DNA of 64,000 nucleotides, from assembly GCA_050692915.1 (NCBI GenBank), contig JBOGVU010000004.1:1-64000 (forward strand). Direction: 5' to 3'. Shown piece after piece: positions 57,714 to 64,000 of this stretch. The position numbers and the translations under genes were made by a program. The stretch's first letter is position 1, and each line of letters opens with the position of its first letter. The notes under the pieces are model-generated. The model saw nothing but the letters and a program-made list of their open reading frames with translations, was not told the DNA's origin and made no database searches. This DNA comes from CALAEC01 sp050692915 (GTDB taxonomy: Bacteria > Actinomycetota > UBA4738 > CALAEC01).

Positions 57714-59214
57714 TCGCCGGCTCAGGGCCGCGCTCCTGGCGGTCCTCGCTCTGCTCGCGGCGTGTCCGGCCGACGAGCTCGAGCCACCCCCCGATCGTCG
57801 CTCCCCGGCGGGGACCGTCCGGGTGGGCTACCCGGAAGAGCCCCCGACCCTGAACCCGGCCACAGACCCCTCCCCGGCGTCCCGGGACCTCCTGCGCCCG
57901 TTGCTGCCCTCGTTCTTCCGGATCACCCCGGATCTCCGGTACGAGCCGTCCCTGCTCGCCGCGGAGCCCGAGGTGGCGCCGGCGGGGGACCGGACCGAGA
58001 TCAGGTTCCGGATCCGCGAGGACGCCGCGTGGAGCGGCGGGACCCCGGTGACCGTCCAGGACGTGGCGTTCACCTGGCGGGTGATGACGGACCCCGGCGT
58101 GGACGCGTGGAACCCCACCGGGTTCGACCGGCTGGTGGACGTGGTGTCGGACGACCCCAAGGCCGGCCGGCTGGTGCTCGACGGCCGATGGCCGGGGTGG
58201 CGGGATCTGTTCGCCGCCGGTCGGTTCGTGCTCCCCGCGCACGTCGGTGAGCCGGGATCGGTGGCCGGGTGGGACGAGGGGCCGCCGGTGACGGCCGGGC
58301 CCTACCGGCTCGACGGCTGGACCCGGGGACACTCGATCGTCATGGTCGCCGACCCCACCCACTGGGGTCCCCGGTCCGCCGTTGAACGGCTCGAGGTGCA
58401 GTTCGTGCCGGATCCCACCACGGCCCTCCAGCTCCTGGAGCGCGGGGAGCTGGACGTGGTGGCCCCGATGGCCGGAGTGTCGTGGGGCCGGCGCCTGGCA
58501 GAGATCGCCGGCGGCGGGACCTCCAGCGCCACCGGCCCGGACGTGGTGTCCCTGGCGATGAACGCCGAGTCGGTGAGCGACGCGGACCTACGGCGACGCA
58601 TCGCCCACGCCATCGACCGGAGCCGTTTCCTCGAGGTGGCCCTGCGCGATGACGCCGAGCCGGCCCACGGGCTCCTGGTCCCCGAGCAGGAAGGGGCCGA
58701 GCCCGCCTGGGCCCGGTACGGCAACGAGCCCGCCCCCGGCGCCGCTGCGCCCGAGGAGCTAGAGATCGTGTACCCGAGGGGGGAGCTGCCGGACCTGGTG
58801 ACGCGGTACGTCCAGGCTGAGCTGGAGCGGGCGGCCATCGACGTGGACCTGGTGCCCCTGGAGGCGGACGTGCTCCAGGGGACCTTCTTGCCCTCCCGCC
58901 GCTTCGACCTGGCCCTGGTGGAGGTGCGCACCGGCCCCTCGCCCGAGCTGTGGCGATGGGTGGAGGTGCCGGGGGCGGGGACGTCCCTGACCGGCCTCGC
59001 CGACGAGGTGCTCGCGGAGATGGTCCGACGGGCCACGGAGGGATCGGCCCCGGCCCTCCGCGAGGCCCAGGCGCGGCTGGCCGAACTGGCGGTCGCCGTT
59101 CCCCTGTACCGGCCCCGGCTCACCGTCGGGTGGCGGGCCGGCATCGCCGGTCCCGCGGCCAACCCCACCGTGGAGGGCCCACTGTGGAACGTGGAGGCCT
59201 GGTCCGCGGCCTGA
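57685..59214 (+). CDS. ABC substrate-binding lipoprotein, family 5 (second orphan copy)
   Basis: The product has 509 residues from ATG 57685, overlapping the preceding gene by 29 nt. The signal RLRAALLAVLALLAAC gives a lipidated Cys at about 27. Family features are VRVGYPEEPPTLNPATDPSP, FRIREDAAWSGGTPVTVQDVAFTWRVM, GPPVTAGPYRLDGWTRGHSI and ADLRRRIAHAIDRSRFLEVAL. The central binding-pocket part is short compared with the neighbour, so the ligand is probably different. The overlap means the two binding proteins are translated together. Confidence 0.9.
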   Translation: MPPRSGSARSRRLRAALLAVLALLAACPADELEPPPDRRSPAGTVRVGYPEEPPTLNPATDPSPASRDLLRPLLPSFFRITPDLRYEPSLLAAEPEVAPAGDRTEIRFRIREDAAWSGGTPVTVQDVAFTWRVMTDPGVDAWNPTGFDRLVDVVSDDPKAGRLVLDGRWPGWRDLFAAGRFVLPAHVGEPGSVAGWDEGPPVTAGPYRLDGWTRGHSIVMVADPTHWGPRSAVERLEVQFVPDPTTALQLLERGELDVVAPMAGVSWGRRLAEIAGGGTSSATGPDVVSLAMNAESVSDADLRRRIAHAIDRSRFLEVALRDDAEPAHGLLVPEQEGAEPAWARYGNEPAPGAAAPEELEIVYPRGELPDLVTRYVQAELERAAIDVDLVPLEADVLQGTFLPSRRFDLALVEVRTGPSPELWRWVEVPGAGTSLTGLADEVLAEMVRRATEGSAPALREAQARLAELAVAVPLYRPRLTVGWRAGIAGPAANPTVEGPLWNVEAWSAA

Positions 59215-59236
59215 ACCCGGCCAGGGGACGGGACCG

Positions 59237-59242
59237 TATACT
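59237..59242 (+). promoter_or_regulatory. -10 box of the tRNA-Leu(GAG) gene
   Basis: TATACT lies 10 nt before the tRNA, at the same distance as the -10 box of the other tRNA-Leu. It sits in the loop of a GGGACC/GGTCCC inverted repeat (59230-59249). Confidence 0.5.
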
Positions 59243-59251
59243 TGGTCCCGC

Positions 59252-59338
59252 GTCGGAGTGGCGGAATCTGGTAGACGCGCTAGGTTGAGGGCCTAGTCCG
59301 GCTCGCGCCGGGTGAGGGTTCAAATCCCTCCTCCGACA
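59252..59338 (+). tRNA. tRNA-Leu (anticodon GAG)
   Basis: A class II tRNA: acceptor GTCGGAG (59252-59258) pairs with CTCCGAC (59331-59337), with discriminator A at 59338. The anticodon stem CTAGG/CCTAG holds the loop TTGAGGG, giving GAG, which reads CUC and CUU. The long variable arm is GTCCGGCTCGCGCCGGGT and the T arm is GAGGGTTCAAATCCCTC. CCA is not encoded. Confidence 0.95.
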
Positions 59339-59419
59339 CCCTCTGAGCAGGGAATCTCCCTGTCCTCAACTCGGCGAAGCTCATACTGCCCACCACCATT
59401 TCCTCTCGGCAGGCAGGAC

Positions 59420-59608
59420 TCATACGCAGGGCTCGACGCTGAAATCCTGATGACCCCTCCCGTGCGCAAACCGCGGCGCCCAGGTCGCGGACACCAGGTC
59501 CCACGCGCCGCCCGAGTTCTTCTCGAACTGGAGCAGGTAGCGGATGGCTTGGATGGAGTCGTCGAGCAGGCCCTCCAGGGTGACGGTCACCTCTGCCCGT
59601 TCTCCCCC
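59420..59608 (-). pseudogene. severed C-terminal part of the adjacent exported protein gene
   Basis: Directly beyond the TAG at 59611-59609, the same frame continues open for 62 codons to TGA at 59422-59420. It reads GGERAEVTVTLEGLLDDS, then IRYLLQFEKNSGGAWDLVSATWAP and GHQDFSVEPCV. This is good protein sequence (hydrophobic strand, helix, Trp/Cys-rich end) and joins smoothly to the upstream product. It indicates that the TAG is a recent nonsense change, a base error, or a recoded codon. Confidence 0.6.
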
Positions 59609-60202
59609 CTAGAGGGCCGCCTCTTGGAGGACCGCAGTGGCGGAGGCGGCCTGATCCGGGTCGCTCGGGTCTCCGAGGTCGAGGAATTCCAGGGCGATTC
59701 TCGCCGGCGAATCCCCCCACGAAAGAGCCGTGTCGTCCAGATACCGATTGAACTCGGCTACGGAGATTGCGCCGGACTCATCCGGAGGCGCAGGCCCGTC
59801 CCAGGTTGGAGAGGAGGATCCGGGTGCGGAGGAAGTCCCGAGGGGCGGGTACTCCTCGAAGCTCTCCACGCGCCACGATCCGGAGGGGTCGAGGACGAGC
59901 GTTGCCTCGCCGACCCACTCGCTGAACGGAGGCCCAACGCCGTACACGGCACGGCCGTCGGTGCCGGAGAACCTCGCGGTGCACATGCCCCGGGGGATAT
60001 CGCCATCGGGGGGAACTTCTTGTGGGCATGTGCCGACGTACCGGGTGCCGAACCGGTCCCGTACGAAGGCGGCCAGTGCCCGCTCGATCGTGGGCGGCGA
60101 GGAGGGAGGAGCTTCGGAGGCATCCCGTCTGAGCAGGAGGACGCCACCGACCACCGCAACGGCGGCCACGGTCAGGACTGCAGCCAGGGCCCTCCTCGGC
60201 AT
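59609..60202 (-). CDS. exported protein of unknown function, probably truncated by an in-frame amber codon
   Basis: The product is 197 residues from ATG 60202. The N-terminal hydrophobic segment RRALAAVLTVAAVAVVGGVLLL is an uncleaved anchor or signal. Next comes a domain with CPQEVPPDGDIPRGMC (two cysteines), VGEATLVLDPSGSWRVESFEEYPP, and then, after a Pro/Ser linker, ISVAEFNRYLDDTALSW and IALEFLDLG. The chain stops at LQEAAL, although the same frame encodes a further 62 convincing residues. I cannot name the family. It is divergent from the ECF sigma factor gene, with 140 bp between the starts. Confidence 0.68.
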   Translation of the reverse strand: MPRRALAAVLTVAAVAVVGGVLLLRRDASEAPPSSPPTIERALAAFVRDRFGTRYVGTCPQEVPPDGDIPRGMCTARFSGTDGRAVYGVGPPFSEWVGEATLVLDPSGSWRVESFEEYPPLGTSSAPGSSSPTWDGPAPPDESGAISVAEFNRYLDDTALSWGDSPARIALEFLDLGDPSDPDQAASATAVLQEAAL

Positions 60203-60342
60203 ATCAGGACTTTAGACGCGCGATTGCCCTTCGAAGTTCCGCGCCGGTTCGAGCAGGCTCCGCGAGCCCGGGTTGGGGGGAACGACTGCCTCCCTGGACG
60301 GGGACGGATTCGGCGGGGCGGGCTGAGATTTGGCGACTCGAG

Positions 60343-60969
60343 GTGAAAGGAGGAGCTGGTCCCGGACAGTTAGGGTTCAGAAACAGCAGCAGGGAGGAAA
60401 CCCTGGACGAGGAACGCCAAATCCGCTTCCGGAAGCTGTACGAGGCTCACGCCGATCGCGTGCTGGTGTACGCCCTGCGTCGGGTCCCGGCCGGCGAGGC
60501 TGCCGACATCGTGTCCGAGACATTCCTCGCAGCGTGGCGCAGGCTGGACATCGTCCCTGAGGATTCCGCACCGTGGCTGTTCGGAGTGGCCCGGAAGGTG
60601 GTGGCCAATCACCGGCGATCACTGAGGCGTGGACAAGCGTTGCGGGCTCGGGTGGAAGGTGACTCCTCCCGCAGACCGCACCTCGCTCCCGATCCAGCGG
60701 ATCAGGTGGAGGCCAGGATGGCGATCCGCTCCGCGCTACATCGCCTCTCGGAGTGGGATCGGGAGGCCCTGACGCTGGTCGCCTGGGACGGGCTGGACGC
60801 GGTGGACGCCGCCGCGGCCATGGGCTACACACCTGCCGCCTTCGCCGTTCGGCTGCACCGCGCCCGGCGTCGGCTGGGGCGTGAGCTCACGAAAGAACGG
60901 GCCGGAGCCGGACATGTCCGGGATGATGGGCGTGTGCGCGCCATACCGGCCATCGAGGAGGAGAGATGA
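60343..60969 (+). CDS. ECF-type RNA polymerase sigma factor
   Basis: Alternative sigma factor with region 2 (about 28-92) and region 4 (about 125-185). Region 2 includes FRKLYEAHADRVLVYALRRV and DIVSETFLAAWRRLDIV, with the usual APWLFGVARKVVANHRRS. Region 4 carries ALHRLSEWDREALTLVAWDGL and the HTH AAAMGYTPAAFAVRLHRARRRL. GTG 60343 is the only standard start. A TAGGGT box at 60371-60376 and AGGGAGG (60391-60397), 5 nt before an in-frame CTG at 60403, suggest that translation may really begin there, which would remove 20 residues lacking homology. It overlaps by 4 nt a membrane protein that may be its anti-sigma partner. Confidence 0.9.
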   Translation: MKGGAGPGQLGFRNSSREETLDEERQIRFRKLYEAHADRVLVYALRRVPAGEAADIVSETFLAAWRRLDIVPEDSAPWLFGVARKVVANHRRSLRRGQALRARVEGDSSRRPHLAPDPADQVEARMAIRSALHRLSEWDREALTLVAWDGLDAVDAAAAMGYTPAAFAVRLHRARRRLGRELTKERAGAGHVRDDGRVRAIPAIEEER

Positions 60970-62000
60970 CGCTGGACGTGATGGAGCTGCTACGGCGGAG
61001 CGACCCAGTTGATCCTGTTGGGATCGAGGGGTGGGCCAGGGGAGAAGAAGGGAGGCGGGTGTTGCTCCAGATCGTGGAGACGAGCTCGCCGGTACGCCCT
61101 CCGCTTTCTCGCCGACGCAGGCTGGCCGTCATCCCCGCAGGGGCGGGCGCGCTGGCCCTCGCCCTGATCGTTGGCTCAATGCTTCTGCCCGCAGGGAGGG
61201 GCACCATCTCGGCGGAGGCCGCGGTGGTCCTCCGGTCGGCCGCGAGGGTGGCCGGCGCCCAGCCCCCGGTTCCATCCGACGGTCGGTACCGATACACCCG
61301 GTCCGAGGACGCCTACCTGGGGACCTACGTGGAGCGAGGGGGAAGCTTCTCCGTGTTGCTCCCGCAGCGCCGCGAGATATGGGTCGCGCCGGACGGCTCC
61401 GGGCGGCTGCGGGAGGACGAGAGCGGCGAACCGATTTTCCTCGGGCCCCGGGACCGGTCGACGTGGGAAGCGTCGGGTCGCCCGGCGCTGGAGGAATCCG
61501 GACCCTCGGATCAGACCTTCCAGCCAGGTGGCCTGTACTACGCAGACCTCACGGGATACTCCACCGACCCCGACGAGCTGTACGGACAGATCCAGCGCCG
61601 GGCGGAGGGGCCCAAGACTTCGGGGGAGCCGGTACCGGAGGGCGCCCCGGCGGCAGTGAAGATGTTCACGATCGTCGGAGACCTCCTGCGGGAGACGGCG
61701 GCCCCACCGGAGCTACGGGCCGCGCTGTATGAGGTCGCCGCGCGCATCCCCGGCGTGATTCTTGTCGGCGAGGTGACGGACCCTGTGGGGCGGCCCGGGA
61801 TGGCCGTGGCCATGGCCTCCGAGGCCGACGGGGTTCGCCGAGAGCTCGTGTTCGACCCCGAGACGTCGGAGCTGCTCGCCGAGCGGCAGGTACTCCTCCG
61901 CCGCGTGAGATGGGTGGACGCCGCCCCCGGGACGGTGATCGGCTGGGCCGCCTACCTCAAATCGGGAACGGTGGATTCCACGTCCGCCCGCCCTTCCTGA
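60966..62000 (+). CDS. CU044_5270-like membrane protein, likely partner of the sigma factor
   Basis: The product has 344 residues. A cytoplasmic N-terminus of about 48 residues (MTLDVMELLRRSDPVDP start) is followed by one transmembrane helix (about 52-75, LAVIPAGAGALALALIVGSMLL) and an external domain of about 265 residues. The segments ISAEAAVVLRSAARVA, RYRYTRSEDAYLGTY and the late DPVGRPGMAVAMAS...RRELVFDPETSELLAERQ match the actinobacterial CU044_5270 family, which is regularly encoded after ECF sigma genes. An anti-sigma or signal-receiving role is inferred from that pairing. There is no zinc-binding HxxxCxxC motif. Confidence 0.8.
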   Translation: MTLDVMELLRRSDPVDPVGIEGWARGEEGRRVLLQIVETSSPVRPPLSRRRRLAVIPAGAGALALALIVGSMLLPAGRGTISAEAAVVLRSAARVAGAQPPVPSDGRYRYTRSEDAYLGTYVERGGSFSVLLPQRREIWVAPDGSGRLREDESGEPIFLGPRDRSTWEASGRPALEESGPSDQTFQPGGLYYADLTGYSTDPDELYGQIQRRAEGPKTSGEPVPEGAPAAVKMFTIVGDLLRETAAPPELRAALYEVAARIPGVILVGEVTDPVGRPGMAVAMASEADGVRRELVFDPETSELLAERQVLLRRVRWVDAAPGTVIGWAAYLKSGTVDSTSARPS

Positions 62001-62142
62001 AGCGCCGACCGCGGGGGCGAACGGAGGAGAACATGAGCTGGCGGGGAAGCCTCGCCAGGCCGCTATCCGAGAGCAAGTTCTCCTCGGGTGATGAGCGGTG
62101 TGCCTACGGTTGCGGTCGGGCCGTTCCCGGCGCGACCGAGCC
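62001..62142. other. 142-bp gap between convergent genes
   Basis: Between the CU044_5270-like gene and the flavin oxidoreductase, which converge. I see no clear terminator or gene. Confidence 0.4.
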
Positions 62143-63543
62143 TTAGTCCGGCGGGATGTTCTGGTTCAGCCGGAAAAAGTTCTCGGGGTCGTACTTCCTC
62201 TTCAATGCCTTCAGGCGCTGGTACTTCGCAGCCCCGTATGCCTGGCGGACCCGTTCCTGGCCTTCGTCCATCAGGAAGTTCACGTAGAGGCTCGTGCGGT
62301 AGGGCTCCAGGGCCGTCCCGAGCCGGCGCGCCCACTCGCGCTCCTCCTCGAACCCCTCGGCGGTCTGGCTGTTCCCGTTGATGTTAAAGGTGTGACCCGC
62401 GCCACGACCTGCGAAGGCGGTATCGTCCTCGCCGGCGCGGGCGACCGCCCCGCCCATCTGCCAGAGCCCCACGCTGCTGATCGGGGACTCGATCTGGCGC
62501 CCGTACTCCACCATGACGTCGATGATGTCGTCGTTGAGTTCGGCCACGTCGCAGGAACGGAAGTAGTAGTGCCACCCGGGCTCGAAGCTGGGGTCGTACA
62601 TCCGCTGGTGCTCGGCGAACGGCCTGGGGACGCACAGATCCAGGGCAGGTGAGCCGAACCCCTTCAGTGGCCGCAGCACCCTCTCACCTTCCTCTACGGA
62701 CCCGGCGTAGCAGCTCACCACGGCGACCACCCGCTCCCCGACGAGATCGTGAGGCATGCCTTCGATCCCCGGCGCCCTGCGCTCGACGATCAGGGTCATC
62801 AGGTCGTCGGGGCAGTCGGCGACCCAGTCCCGGTAGAAGCGCAGGACGCTCGGCGCGTCGCCGATCGGCCAGAAGATCGGCCCGGCCACGACCTGTGGCC
62901 CGAGCGGACTCAGCCGGAACTCGAACTCCGTGACGATGCCGAAGTTGCCGCCTCCTCCCCGGACGCCCCAGAACAGGTCGGTGTTCTCTCGCTCGCTCGC
63001 CCGGACCAGCTGGCCCTCGGCCGTGACCAGGTCTACCGAGAGCAGGTTGTCGATAGTGAGGCCGAACTTCCGCATGGTGAACCCGATGCCCCCGCCCAGG
63101 GTGAGACCGGCCAGGCCCGTGTGCGAGACGAAGCCCGCGGGGACGACGTATCCGAACGCCTGGGTCTCGCGGTCGAGCTCGCCCAGGAGGAGACCAGGCT
63201 GGGCTCGAACCGTTCGGCCCTGGGGGTCGACCCGGACCCCTTTCATCGGGGACAGGTCGATGACCATGCCCCCGTCGCACACAGAGTGGCCCGGGAAGCT
63301 GTGCCCCCCACCTCGGACGGCTACGAGCAGGCCGTGCTCCCTGGCGAAGCGAACCGACGCGATCACGTCCGCCGTGCCGGCACAACGCGCGATCAGCGCG
63401 GGGAACCGGTCGATCGACCCGTTCCAGACCTTCCTGTGCAGGTCGTAGGTGGCTTCACCGGGACCAACCAGCTCTCCGCGGAGCGCGGAGGCCAGCTCTG
63501 CGGTCGCCCCATCATCGATATGGATACCCTCGCTCGTAGCCAT
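62143..63543 (-). CDS. FAD-linked oxidoreductase, berberine-bridge-enzyme type
   Basis: The product has 466 residues from ATG 63543, with GGAGGGAG 3 nt upstream; the longer upstream frame overlaps the neighbouring gene region and lacks homology. The PCMH-type FAD domain shows AVRGGGHSFPGHSVCDGGMVIDLS, where His and Cys are positioned for bicovalent FAD attachment as in BBE enzymes. GYVVPAGFVSHTGLAGLTLGGGIGF and LFWGVRGGGGNFGIVTEFEF follow. The C-terminal BBE segment is YGAAKYQRLKALKRKYDPENFFRLNQNI. No export signal is seen. Such enzymes oxidise sugars, alkaloids or secondary-metabolite alcohols; the substrate is not predictable. Confidence 0.92.
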   Translation of the reverse strand: MATSEGIHIDDGATAELASALRGELVGPGEATYDLHRKVWNGSIDRFPALIARCAGTADVIASVRFAREHGLLVAVRGGGHSFPGHSVCDGGMVIDLSPMKGVRVDPQGRTVRAQPGLLLGELDRETQAFGYVVPAGFVSHTGLAGLTLGGGIGFTMRKFGLTIDNLLSVDLVTAEGQLVRASERENTDLFWGVRGGGGNFGIVTEFEFRLSPLGPQVVAGPIFWPIGDAPSVLRFYRDWVADCPDDLMTLIVERRAPGIEGMPHDLVGERVVAVVSCYAGSVEEGERVLRPLKGFGSPALDLCVPRPFAEHQRMYDPSFEPGWHYYFRSCDVAELNDDIIDVMVEYGRQIESPISSVGLWQMGGAVARAGEDDTAFAGRGAGHTFNINGNSQTAEGFEEEREWARRLGTALEPYRTSLYVNFLMDEGQERVRQAYGAAKYQRLKALKRKYDPENFFRLNQNIPPD

Positions 63544-63586
63544 CGCTCCCTCCTCGACGGCAGTATCCACGTCTAGCCGACTCCTG

Positions 63587-64000
63587 TCAGGAACCTGAGT
63601 TCCACCCCTGTTCCAGGGTGAGCCGGGATGGGTCGATGATGACGATCCCGTCGCGCTGTGTCCGCACAACGCCTTCCCGACGAAGTTCGCGCAGCACCCG
63701 TACGATGACCTCCCGGACCGTCCCCGCGGCCTCCGCCAGTTCTCTCTGGCTGACCCCAGCGACGAGTTCCTGCCCTGTCTGGTGGCCCGGCCCCCGCTCC
63801 GAAGCGAGGTCCAGCAGGTGTCGGGCCACGCGCTGCCGCACGGTGGCAAAGGCACTCCCGGGAATCTCGTAGATGAAGGCCCACGCCCTTTCGCTGAGCT
63901 CGCCCAGGAAGGCTCGGGCGACTCGCACGTCTCGCTCCGCCGCTCGGGAGACGACCATCGGGGACATCTTCAACAGCTCCGCGTCCACGAACGCCTGCAC
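63587..64000 (-). CDS. Crp/Fnr-family transcriptional regulator, C-terminal part (5' end outside window)
   Basis: The frame is open at the right edge, so the N-terminus is missing; 137 codons are visible. The segment GSAFATVRQRVARHLLDLASER marks the end of the dimer helix, and the Crp-type winged HTH follows: VSQRELAEAAGTVREVIVRVLRELRREGVVRTQRDGIVI. The cyclic-nucleotide-type sensor domain must lie upstream. It is transcribed toward the flavin oxidoreductase with 43 bp between them and may regulate it. Confidence 0.88.
   Translation of the reverse strand: MQAFVDAELLKMSPMVVSRAAERDVRVARAFLGELSERAWAFIYEIPGSAFATVRQRVARHLLDLASERGPGHQTGQELVAGVSQRELAEAAGTVREVIVRVLRELRREGVVRTQRDGIVIIDPSRLTLEQGWNSGS

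Overview
The window is high-GC DNA (I judge about 68-70% by eye) with GTG, TTG and ATG starts, short or overlapping gene junctions, and many promoters whose -10 box sits 6-8 nt from the start codon. The gene set (uvrC-rapZ followed by gap-pgk-tpiA, an actinobacterial type of RapZ Walker A motif, a proofreading-deficient PolA, DtxR-type iron regulation) points to an Actinomycetota chromosome. A fused inositol-phosphate cytidylyltransferase/CDP-alcohol transferase and an archaeal-type phosphoglycerate mutase suggest a deep-branching, possibly heat-tolerant lineage rather than a streptomycete or mycobacterium. That placement is inference. I see no prophage, insertion sequence, CRISPR array or plasmid gene. 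Two genes look recently broken: one by a frameshift and one by an in-frame amber codon.

Layout. 1-3.1 kb: 3' end of dnaE, a frameshifted HTH/LAGLIDADG-like gene and tRNA-Leu(CAA). 3-13 kb: a complete branched-chain amino acid ABC transporter (binding protein, livH, livM, livG, livF) preceded by a half-length binding-protein relative and followed by an ornithine cyclodeaminase-family gene, a small lipoprotein on the other strand and a second binding protein. 12.8-18 kb: a polar amino acid ABC system with two family-3 binding proteins, a sarcosine oxidase-like flavoenzyme, permease, ATPase and a small copper lipoprotein. 18.3-21.1 kb, minus strand: DtxR-type regulator, FTR1-type iron permease, hotdog thioesterase and DUF554 membrane protein. 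21-31 kb: polA, rpsA, coaE, a HAD phosphatase, a cupin, a phosphodiesterase lipoprotein, a DUF2203 gene and uvrB. 31-35 kb: two secreted LVIVD-repeat proteins, one carrying a protease-associated domain. 35-49.5 kb: amidohydrolase, the IPCT/DIPPS-like fusion, uvrA, a propeller-cupredoxin lipoprotein, uvrC, rapZ, a lipoprotein, then gap-pgk-tpiA-apgM. 49.6-59.2 kb: a peptide/nickel-type ABC operon, secG and two further binding proteins. 59.2-64 kb: tRNA-Leu(GAG), a gene with an internal amber stop, an ECF sigma factor with its membrane partner, a BBE-type flavin oxidoreductase and a Crp/Fnr regulator cut by the window edge.

How the parts fit. Nearly a third of the window is uptake of amino acids and peptides, with nearby enzymes that could deaminate or demethylate imported compounds. 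All three ABC operons have a strong hairpin between a binding-protein gene and the following permease gene, consistent with higher output of the binding protein. All three nucleotide-excision-repair genes (uvrA, uvrB, uvrC) lie within 15 kb. Lower glycolysis (gap, pgk, tpiA, phosphoglycerate mutase) forms one tight operon. The most unusual protein seen is a peptide-transporter ATPase with a two-helix hydrophobic insertion in its nucleotide-binding domain.
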